Positions 1-4,067 of a DNA stretch of 6,979 bases are shown here, one piece after another. The number at the start of each line of letters is the position of its first letter. The first letter of the stretch is position 1. A program made the translations under genes and the position numbers. This stretch comes from JAUUZQ01 sp964538375. GTDB taxonomy: Bacteria > Bacteroidota > Bacteroidia > Bacteroidales > GCA-2748055. Under the pieces are notes generated by a model that was not told where the DNA came from, did not search any database, and saw only the letters and a list, made by a program, of their open reading frames with translations. The DNA is taken from NCBI GenBank assembly GCA_964538375.1, contig CAZIFQ010000057.1, positions 1-6,979 on the forward strand, written 5' to 3'.

Positions 1-1
1 A

Positions 2-120
2 TCAGAATTACTGGAAAAATATGATAAAAAACTTGTTTTTATCTTAGAATACGGGATCGCGTCATCATCACATTAATCTCAGACAATGGGGGTGGAGCTG
101 CCGGTAAAAGATCTTCTTAA
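2..120 (+). pseudogene. Decayed 3' end of a gene, possibly a sulfatase
   Basis: The left edge of the window carries coding-like sequence split between two frames. Frame 2 reads SELLEKYDKKLVFILEYG and stops at 74-76. Frame 1 reads DRVIITLISDNGGGAAGK from about 55 and stops at 118-120. Joined by a frameshift near 50-58, this resembles the conserved sulfatase segment in which a helix is followed by a hydrophobic strand and then the SDNGG metal-site motif. The similarity is short and from memory. A histidine-kinase ATPase N/G1 box (DNGGG) is an alternative. The rest of the gene lies outside the window or is lost, and the sequence after SDNGG ends quickly, so the copy is non-functional in either case. 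Confidence 0.3.
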
Positions 121-132
121 AAAGTTTTAGAG

Positions 133-167
133 GGGAGGGGTAGCCCATTAACTACTTTTAATGAAGC
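133..167. repeat. 35-bp exact direct repeat, copy A
   Basis: This 35-bp stretch begins gggaggggtagcccattaac and ends at ...aatgaagc. It is identical, in the same orientation, to 3932-3966. It contains a short inverted repeat, cattaa/ttaatg, separated by 6 bases. The identity stops sharply on both sides. It lies 13 bp upstream of the arm-like repeats at 180-198. I do not recognise the element. Confidence 0.85.
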
Positions 168-179
168 AATCAAATTCTG

Positions 180-198
180 GCACCAAACTTGCACCAAA
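180..198. repeat. Direct repeat pair, arm-site-like
   Basis: Two exact copies of gcaccaaa lie at 180-187 and 191-198, spaced 11 bp start to start (about one helical turn). Such short phased repeats are typical of arm-type binding sites of tyrosine recombinases, here inferred only from pattern. The motif TGCACCA resembles TTGCGCCA read on the minus strand at 1846-1839, in the other repeat array, which lies in the opposite orientation. No integrase gene is present. Confidence 0.5.
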
Positions 199-203
199 GA
201 AAA

Positions 204-239
204 AGCCACCTACAAAATAAATTGTAAGTGGTTGATTTT
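204..239. terminator. Hairpin with flanking A and T runs, likely bidirectional terminator
   Basis: Bases 204-215 pair with 222-233 over 12 positions (one mismatch, one G-U) around a 6-base loop. An A run precedes the stem and a TTTT run (236-239) follows it, so it could stop transcription from either side. It lies downstream of the decayed gene end at 2-120 and just after the repeat pair at 180-198. Confidence 0.5.
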
Positions 240-242
240 AAT

Positions 243-281
243 CCCGCCGTCGTCCAGATACAAGATCAGGACTATGGCGGG
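243..281. other. GC-rich hairpin
   Basis: Bases 243-255 pair with 269-281 (cccgcc with ggcggg at the base, one mismatch and one wobble above) around a 13-base loop. It is followed by the 10-bp palindrome ctgggcccag at 287-296. The 241-335 stretch is clearly GC-richer than its surroundings. There is no T run, so it is not a standard terminator. A reading frame crosses it (239-334), but nothing in that frame looks like a known protein. Confidence 0.4.
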
Positions 282-398
282 CGTAGCTGGGCCCAGATGG
301 GCTAAGTCCAGAGGATGTGGCAGGGTGGATTAGCTAAGAGAAATCTGAATAATAAACTTCATTAATTTGCGTAAATAAATTATAAAATTAAAACTAAT

Positions 399-740
399 AT
401 GAAAAAACTAACTTTCGTTACAGCAGCTGTTCTGATTGCACTAAATATTACATCATGTAATAAATGCGATGGAGAAGATCCCGAAGCCAGGATTGTAAAT
501 AATGGGACTGAAACTGCAAGTGTTCAGATTAAAACTACAGGTGGAAACACAGTAAACCTCAATAATATTGATCCAGGAGAGGAATCAGAGTATGTAAGCT
601 ATTCCCCAGGGGAAATAGTTTTCACTATTACGGTAAAGCAAATCGAACTCATTGATACTGTTGAGATGAATACATGCTATTATTACGACATTATGATTGA
701 TAGCACAGACAACATTAATACCATTTCAATAGAAAGGTAA
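399..740 (+). CDS. Small putative lipoprotein
   Basis: This 113-residue protein has a lipoprotein signal peptide: basic MKK, a hydrophobic core, and the lipobox ITSC with the lipidated cysteine at residue 20. The mature part of about 94 residues starts CNKCDGEDPEAR, and the acidic stretch just after the cysteine is of the kind that routes Bacteroidota lipoproteins to the cell surface (inference). The rest alternates polar and hydrophobic residues (VQIKTTGGN, IVFTITVK) and predicts a small beta-sandwich. Cysteines 23 and 93 could form a disulfide. The ATG at 399 is the only sensible start, preceded by an AT-rich leader without a Shine-Dalgarno sequence, as is normal in this phylum. It is a single gene with no operon partner. 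The overall look matches short uncharacterised Bacteroidota lipoproteins. Function unknown. Confidence 0.8.
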   Translation: MKKLTFVTAAVLIALNITSCNKCDGEDPEARIVNNGTETASVQIKTTGGNTVNLNNIDPGEESEYVSYSPGEIVFTITVKQIELIDTVEMNTCYYYDIMIDSTDNINTISIER

Positions 741-1074
741 ATACTCTTGCACCCTGTTCTTACTTCGCTGGATTTGCCGGGACTAAGTTGAGAGGTTGGA
801 TGATGAAGCGATGTGGTTAGTTATGCCTTCAAAATTGGATCTTCATTTTGTACCTAATCCTTAGCTGAATGACTCCAAAAATCCTTAACTGATCGTCCCA
901 ATTACTGGGGTAGATCCATAAGGTGTTATGGGCAATTAAAACATGAGCGGTTAAAGCAGATTGACCACCTAAATAGTAAAAGCAAATAAAATAAATAGAG
1001 ACTTGCAACTACTCTAAAAACAGGGCGGATACTGAAAGGCCAAATGAGTAAGTAAATTAACTAATCTTCAAATT
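741..1074. other. Intergenic gap with a possible gene remnant
   Basis: No intact gene is visible in these 334 bases. A plus-strand frame open from 873 to 989 lacks any start codon and ends QLKHERLKQIDHLNSKSK followed by a stop; its helical, lysine-rich C-terminal look suggests the tail of a lost protein, but I recognise no family. No convincing terminator follows the lipoprotein gene at 399-740. The promoter of the next gene should lie in about 990-1070, where I see no perfect TAnnTTTG box. Confidence 0.3.
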
Positions 1075-1479
1075 ATGAGAAAATCAGTAAAATTTATGGC
1101 TATTGCCGTTTTATGTTTGGGAATAACTTCAACGTTTACGAGTTGTCAAAAGAAAGGATGTATTGATGTTTATGCAGACAATTACAATCAAGAAGCAGAG
1201 GAAGATGATGGAAGTTGTACATATCCGATAATTAATATGTCACCTACTGGCACATCTGGTGATATAAGTGGATTAGGTGGAACAGTATCAGAAACAAGCT
1301 CTTTCACCAATAATAATTCAACTGTAGGTTGGGATATGGCAATAGATGCTACCAATGGTAGTTTTCAATTATTAGTAAAAGATGCAGATGGAACAAGTTC
1401 TTCGGGAACTTCAGGCACATGGACTGTTACCATCTCATTAACTACCTTTAATGGTACAGGGGATTATTCATTTCAATAA
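1075..1479 (+). CDS. Small lipoprotein with a GC.D..A.NYN...DDGSC motif
   Basis: This 134-residue protein has a lipoprotein signal peptide with lipobox FTSC and the lipidated cysteine at residue 24. Residues 28-50 match a Bacteroidota motif known from secreted and surface proteins: GC, D, A.NYN, A, then DDGSC.Y, with cysteines 29 and 48 likely bridged and acidic residues that may bind a cation. The remainder (about 56-134) is rich in Ser, Thr, Gly and Asn and contains FTNNNSTVGWDMAIDATNGS and SGTWTVTISLTTFNG, which predict a beta-sandwich ending in YSF. In the related lipoproteins I recall, extra residues lie between the KDADG segment (102-106) and TSSSGTSGTW (107-116), so this copy may carry an internal in-frame deletion; that needs an alignment. 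The ATG at 1075 is the obvious start. The gene is monocistronic. Function unknown, at the cell surface or in the periplasm. Confidence 0.8.
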   Translation: MRKSVKFMAIAVLCLGITSTFTSCQKKGCIDVYADNYNQEAEEDDGSCTYPIINMSPTGTSGDISGLGGTVSETSSFTNNNSTVGWDMAIDATNGSFQLLVKDADGTSSSGTSGTWTVTISLTTFNGTGDYSFQ

Positions 1480-1484
1480 AAAAA

Positions 1485-1584
1485 GCCCATAACATGGTTT
1501 ATAGCAAATAGGGCGCTCAGTGATTTACGAAAGTTTATTGCTTTCTAATGCCCTACGTGCCATTTACTAACCGTTAGAAAGCAA
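1485..1584. other. Multi-hairpin intergenic element
   Basis: Directly after the lipoprotein gene lies a roughly 100-bp structured stretch. A gccc (1485-1488) can pair with gggc (1511-1514). A strong stem pairs 1538-1550 with 1572-1584 (ttgctttctaa against ttagaaagcaa, plus a wobble and one more pair, 20-base loop). A competing hairpin pairs gaaag (1529-1533) with ctttc (1541-1545), the same ctttc used by the larger stem with gaaag at 1577-1581. There is no T run after the big stem. It could be the 3' UTR of the lipoprotein mRNA, a dispersed intergenic repeat of this genome, or a small RNA. Confidence 0.45.
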
Positions 1585-1632
1585 GTATATCATATACTTT
1601 AACCATCCCCTGTAGTGTCCCCTGAAAATTAA

Positions 1633-1665
1633 AAACCCCTCTTACTTATTTAGTTAGAGGGGTTT
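1633..1665. terminator. Bidirectional intrinsic terminator
   Basis: A perfect 10-bp stem, aaacccctct (1633-1642) with agaggggttt (1656-1665), encloses a 13-base loop. The A run on its left is a T run on the minus strand. It can therefore end transcription from the minus-strand tRNA whose 3' remnant is at 1680-1722, which is probably its original role, and also back up the end of the 1075-1479 gene. Confidence 0.75.
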
Positions 1666-1679
1666 ATCATTTGTAAATG

Positions 1680-1722
1680 TGGGCTCACCTGGGTTCGAAC
1701 CATCGACCCCCTGATTATGAGT
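1680..1722 (-). pseudogene. 3' fragment of a CAU-anticodon tRNA (Met type), probable attachment site
   Basis: Read on the minus strand, this is the 3' half of a tRNA. It has an anticodon loop CTCATAA (1715-1721) with anticodon CAU, an anticodon-stem 3' side TCAGG, a variable loop GGGTC, a T loop TTCGAAC (1693-1699), an acceptor 3' side TGAGCCC (1681-1687) and a discriminator A at 1680. The 5' half is missing: upstream of 1722 the sequence no longer pairs with the anticodon stem and there is no D arm. The T stem (GATGG with CCAGG) has two mismatches, so the fragment is drifting. A tRNA 3' fragment next to the tRNA's terminator is the classical scar of a tyrosine-recombinase element inserted into a tRNA gene. 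Confidence 0.7.
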
Positions 1723-1822
1723 TTTAAATCGGGATTTCCATAAGTTTACACAGATCTGTATCTATTTGTACCAGTATAAGTTACAATACATTAAAAGTAA
1801 TAATCTACATGATTTTGTTTAC

Positions 1823-1846
1823 ATACTGGCGTAAATACTGGCGCAA
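1823..1846. repeat. Tandem 12-bp repeat, arm-site-like
   Basis: Two adjoining 12-mers, atactggcgtaa (1823-1834) and atactggcgcaa (1835-1846), differ by one base. The inverted core ccagtat occurs at 1771-1777. This lies about 100 bp from the tRNA fragment, on the side where the element's arm should be if the element extends rightward. This fits integrase arm-type sites. No recombinase gene is present in the window. Confidence 0.55.
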
Positions 1847-1853
1847 TACATAG

Positions 1854-2051
1854 TATTCGAATGTAATAAAAGGATTATCTTTATTGTTACTTATTCTAAG
1901 TGTTTCTCTGCCAGGCAAGGCATGTACCGTTGTTAAAGCCAAGGAAAGCATGATTGATAAAGCAGTTGAAAATAAACTATTAGATAAAATCCATTTACGT
2001 GGATATGATACTTCTCTATTGATAATAATTAAGCACGAAGCTCTTAAATAA
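1854..2051 (+). pseudogene. Short secreted-protein frame, 5' end probably lost
   Basis: This open frame follows a stop at 1851-1853. It reads VIKGLSLLLLILSVSLPG and then a hydrophilic part (KAKESMIDKAVENKLLDK, then RGYDTSLLIIIKHEALK) to TAA at 2049-2051. The first part looks like a signal peptide with a signal peptidase I site near GKA, but there is no ATG before it: the codon where a start is expected is GTA or ATA, TTG at 1884 lies inside the hydrophobic core, and the first ATG is at 1951, after the signal. The start has probably been lost by mutation or by the rearrangement that left the att-like site just upstream. The frame ends 8 bases before the CNNM gene. I recognise no family. It might still be a real gene using an unusual start. 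Confidence 0.45.
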
Positions 2052-2059
2052 ACGATTCT

Positions 2060-3109
2060 ATGGGACTGCTAATCTTATACCTGATCATCGCACTTTTTTT
2101 CTCGTTTTTTTGCTCTCTCCTGGAAGCATCACTCTTGAGTACTTCTCCAATCTTCATCAATATCAAAGTGAAGGAAGGGAAGAAATATGCAAAGAAGATG
2201 CAGCATTACAAGCGCAACATTGACCTACCATTATCGGCAATTCTTACCTTGAACACCTTTGCCCATACTATCGGAGCAGCCGGAGTAGGATCCCAGGCAC
2301 AGAGACTATGGGGAGAAGAATACCTGACTATTACCTCTATAGTTCTTACTTTTGTAATATTGATTGGTTCAGAGATCATCCCAAAAACCTTAGGAGCAAC
2401 TCACTGGAAAAGCCTCGGTCGTTTCAGCGTCGTTTCGTTGAATATCATGATCTACTCTCCCCTATATCCCTTTATCATTTTCTCACAGTTTATCACACGT
2501 AAACTAAAGAAGAACCAACCGGAAGGGACGGTAAGCAGAATTGAGTTCCAGGCCATCACCGACGATGTGATCAAGGATGGGGTGATCAGTGAAGAAGAAT
2601 CGCAGATCCTGGAGAATCTCCTGCAGTTCAACCAGATCAATACGAAAAGCATTATGACTCCCCGAACCGTGGTCCTGGCAGGAGAGGAGAGTGAGACGAT
2701 TGAAAATTTCTATGAAGTCAGCAAGGATAAGCCCTTTTCAAGGATTCCATTATACAAAGAAGAACTATCTCAGGTAACTGGCTTTGTGCTCAGGGAAGAA
2801 ATCATGGAGATGATCATTGCGAAGAAGGGGAATAAGGCATTAAAGGATATACGCAGGGAAATTCCGGTGATAGTAGAGGCCATGCCCATCATCCAACTCT
2901 TCTACAAGCTCATTGAACTAAAGGTACATATTGCCATGGTAGTGGATGAGTATGGCAGCGTGACCGGTTTGGTTAGCATGGAAGATATCATCGAGACACT
3001 TATCGGGCTAGAGATCATGGATGAGATTGATAATGTAGAGGATATGCAAGTATTAGCCAGGCAGAACTGGGAAAAGCGCGCAAAGAAAATGGGATTCTTA
3101 CCAGAGTAG
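2060..3109 (+). CDS. CNNM/DUF21 membrane protein with CBS domain pair (HlyC/CorC-type)
   Basis: This 349-residue inner-membrane protein belongs to the CNNM/CorC family, linked to Mg2+ or Co2+ transport or homeostasis. Residues 1 to about 150 form the DUF21 domain, with hydrophobic segments near 3-27, 57-77, 88-111 and 121-143 and the conserved SEIIPKT at 104-110. A cytosolic CBS pair follows: the first repeat begins near IMTPR (198-202), and the second ends with the hallmark VDEYGSVTGLVSMEDIIETL (295-314). CBS pairs in this family bind adenine nucleotides and gate the membrane part. The roughly 80-residue CorC_HlyC C-terminal domain of the longer members is absent; the protein ends in a charged tail (WEKRAKKMGF). 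Short members of this length exist, so this need not be a truncation. The ATG at 2060 follows the 1854-2051 frame by 8 bases. The exact ion is not predictable. Confidence 0.92.
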   Translation: MGLLILYLIIALFFSFFCSLLEASLLSTSPIFINIKVKEGKKYAKKMQHYKRNIDLPLSAILTLNTFAHTIGAAGVGSQAQRLWGEEYLTITSIVLTFVILIGSEIIPKTLGATHWKSLGRFSVVSLNIMIYSPLYPFIIFSQFITRKLKKNQPEGTVSRIEFQAITDDVIKDGVISEEESQILENLLQFNQINTKSIMTPRTVVLAGEESETIENFYEVSKDKPFSRIPLYKEELSQVTGFVLREEIMEMIIAKKGNKALKDIRREIPVIVEAMPIIQLFYKLIELKVHIAMVVDEYGSVTGLVSMEDIIETLIGLEIMDEIDNVEDMQVLARQNWEKRAKKMGFLPE

Positions 3110-3124
3110 ATCAGCTGATCTTTT
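3108..3124 (+). terminator. Short palindrome plus T run at the end of the CNNM gene
   Basis: The 14-bp perfect palindrome agatcagctgatct (3108-3121) overlaps the TAG stop (3107-3109) and leads into TTTT (3121-3124). As a hairpin it has only a 5-bp stem with a 4-base loop, so it would be a weak terminator. It could equally be chance. Confidence 0.3.
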
Positions 3125-3155
3125 CCTTCAGGATAAATGAATTATATATTTAATC

Positions 3156-3328
3156 CTATTTTACTATTATTTTTTCATAGTACAATCTCCCGCCTTGCTT
3201 AACTTTTATAATATAAATTCCTGCAGAAGGCTCCCGACCATCCGGGGAATGAATTCTGAAAAAGTAAGATACTCATCTACTTCTACATGCTTTTCCCCGT
3301 CGTAGATGGCACAAAAAACTGTATCTTT
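3156..3328 (-). pseudogene. Frameshifted T9SS C-terminal sorting domain remnant
   Basis: On the minus strand two overlapping frames together give the end of a type IX secretion cargo. The upstream frame, from about 3328, reads DTVFCAIYDGEKHVEVDEYL then TFSEFIP. The downstream frame reads DGREPSAGIYIIKVK then QGGRLYYEKIIVK and stops at TAG 3158-3156. AGIYIIKV followed by GG and a terminal KIIVK is typical of the Por secretion (type A) sorting domain, which targets proteins to the outer membrane for export. A frameshift near 3240-3250 and a stop at 3331-3329 leave only about 56 residues, with no cargo domain. It is unrelated to the plus-strand gene before it and is therefore the leftover of a deleted secreted protein. 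Confidence 0.7.
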
Positions 3329-3391
3329 TTACACATTTATGGCCGCTGATTTTATGTGAGTTTAAACGGAAATCTGTCCACCATTATTTAA

Positions 3392-3508
3392 TGGCAAACA
3401 GTCCTTGCTGATGAATACGGGGGAGATGATAAATTGAATGGGGTTGCTCATGGAGTTGTTGAAACCATGATGGAGTTAGGAAAAGAGAAGGAATCCAAAG
3501 GTAAATGA
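3392..3508 (+). pseudogene. 3' remnant of an unknown gene
   Basis: After an in-frame stop at 3389-3391 the plus strand reads VLADEYGGDDKLNGVAHG and then VVETMMELGKEKESKGK to a TGA at 3506-3508, 38 codons in all. The amphipathic helical run and lysine-rich ending look like a genuine protein C-terminus, but there is no start codon before the coding-like part and the 5' portion is missing. I do not recognise the family. It could belong to the same deleted block as the neighbouring remnants. Confidence 0.35.
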
Positions 3509-3576
3509 ATTATTCTAGCTGAATAATGGGTGATCAGCAAGTATGAGCGTATAGAAACTAATTTAAAACCTAAAAA

Positions 3577-3717
3577 ATGCAATTCAAAATTATTCTAATT
3601 GGAGTCTTTTTGCTATTGTTCCAGGTGGCTAATTCACAATCCTAGACAAATAGTAAAGGAGGAAATGCAAAAGCTGGTTATGATACATTGATTTTCTACT
3701 TGAATCAAGCATATTGA
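3577..3717 (+). pseudogene. Secreted-protein gene broken by an amber stop
   Basis: An ATG at 3577, preceded by the A-rich leader ctaaaaa usual for this phylum, starts a clear signal peptide: MQFKIILIGVFLLLFQVANS, then QS. An in-frame TAG stands at 3643-3645, right after the signal. Translation past it continues as TNSKGGNAKAGYDTLIFYLN and ends at TGA 3715-3717. The gene is therefore both interrupted and truncated. The stop could come from a Trp or Gln codon by one change. What the mature protein was cannot be told from the remaining residues. Confidence 0.5.
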
Positions 3718-3775
3718 TAAAATTATTCATTGAGGTTAAATACCAATACTGTATGTAATTAGGTATGTGAATATT

Positions 3776-3808
3776 AAAAAACCCTCATATATTATTCATA
3801 TACAAGGT
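3776..3808 (-). terminator. Probable terminator of tRNA-Ser
   Basis: Downstream of the tRNA on the minus strand, an imperfect hairpin (acctt with gagggt and tatat with atata, small internal bulge) is followed by TTTTTT (3781-3776). Position and orientation fit an intrinsic terminator for the tRNA-Ser gene, although the stem is weak and AT-rich. Confidence 0.45.
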
Positions 3809-3821
3809 CTTCGAAATATAA

Positions 3822-3913
3822 TGGCGGAGAGAGGGGGATTCGAACCCCCGGTTCGCCGAAAGACGAACAACGGTTTTCGAGACCGTCGCATTCGACCACT
3901 CTGCCATCTCTCC
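3822..3913 (-). tRNA. tRNA-Ser (anticodon CGA)
   Basis: This is a complete 92-nt class II tRNA on the minus strand. The acceptor GGAGAGA at the 5' end (3913-3907) pairs perfectly with TCTCTCC (3832-3826), followed by discriminator G at 3825 and an encoded CCA (3824-3822). The anticodon stem ACGGT/ACCGT encloses the loop CTCGAAA, giving anticodon CGA, which reads the serine codon UCG. A long variable arm with its own stem (ttcg...cgaa) is typical of tRNA-Ser. The T arm is ggggg ttcgaat ccccc. It appears to be transcribed alone, with its promoter in about 3914-3960, overlapping repeat copy B. Confidence 0.96.
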
Positions 3914-3931
3914 ATTTTCTAATTATTGTAT

Positions 3932-3966
3932 GGGAGGGGTAGCCCATTAACTACTTTTAATGAAGC
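3932..3966. repeat. 35-bp exact direct repeat, copy B
   Basis: This copy is identical to 133-167 over 35 bases and in the same orientation. It lies 18 bp upstream of the 5' end of the minus-strand tRNA-Ser gene, so it occupies the tRNA promoter or upstream region, and 2 bp before the hairpin at 3969-3998. The sequence on either side differs from copy A. Confidence 0.85.
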
Positions 3967-3968
3967 TT

Positions 3969-3998
3969 AACCTGCCGTCCGCTTTATCGGGGTAGGTT
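3969..3998. other. Hairpin next to repeat copy B
   Basis: aacctgcc (3969-3976) pairs with ggtaggtt (3991-3998, one wobble), a 2-base bulge follows, then ccg pairs with cgg around the loop ctttat. No T run follows on either strand, so it is not a typical terminator. It lies 70 bp past the end of the minus-strand gene 4068-5876 and, with that gene, could act as a 3' stabilising stem. It shares gccgtc with the hairpin at 243-281, which lies downstream of repeat copy A. Confidence 0.4.
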
Positions 3999-4067
3999 CA
4001 ATAGACCTTTCTACCAATACCTTGAGTAATGGAAAAGTCTGCTCATCGTATTGATCTGAAATATAAA

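Noticed and set aside
1485..1584. Integron attC site
   Set aside because: gcccataac and gttagaaagc at the ends are not complementary over more than TAAC/GTTA and do not fit RYYYAAC/GTTRRRY; no integron integrase or cassette array is seen.
1680..1760. Complete tRNA gene with CAU anticodon
   Set aside because: Only the 3' half is present; the anticodon-stem 5' side, D arm and acceptor 5' side are absent and the T stem has two mismatches.
2308..2652. Open frames on both strands inside the CNNM gene
   Set aside because: They overlap a well-supported gene in other frames and show no domain, start context or coding character of their own.
3381..3394. 14-bp palindrome ccattatttaatgg
   Set aside because: Isolated AT-rich dyad in decayed sequence, with no adjacent intact gene to regulate.
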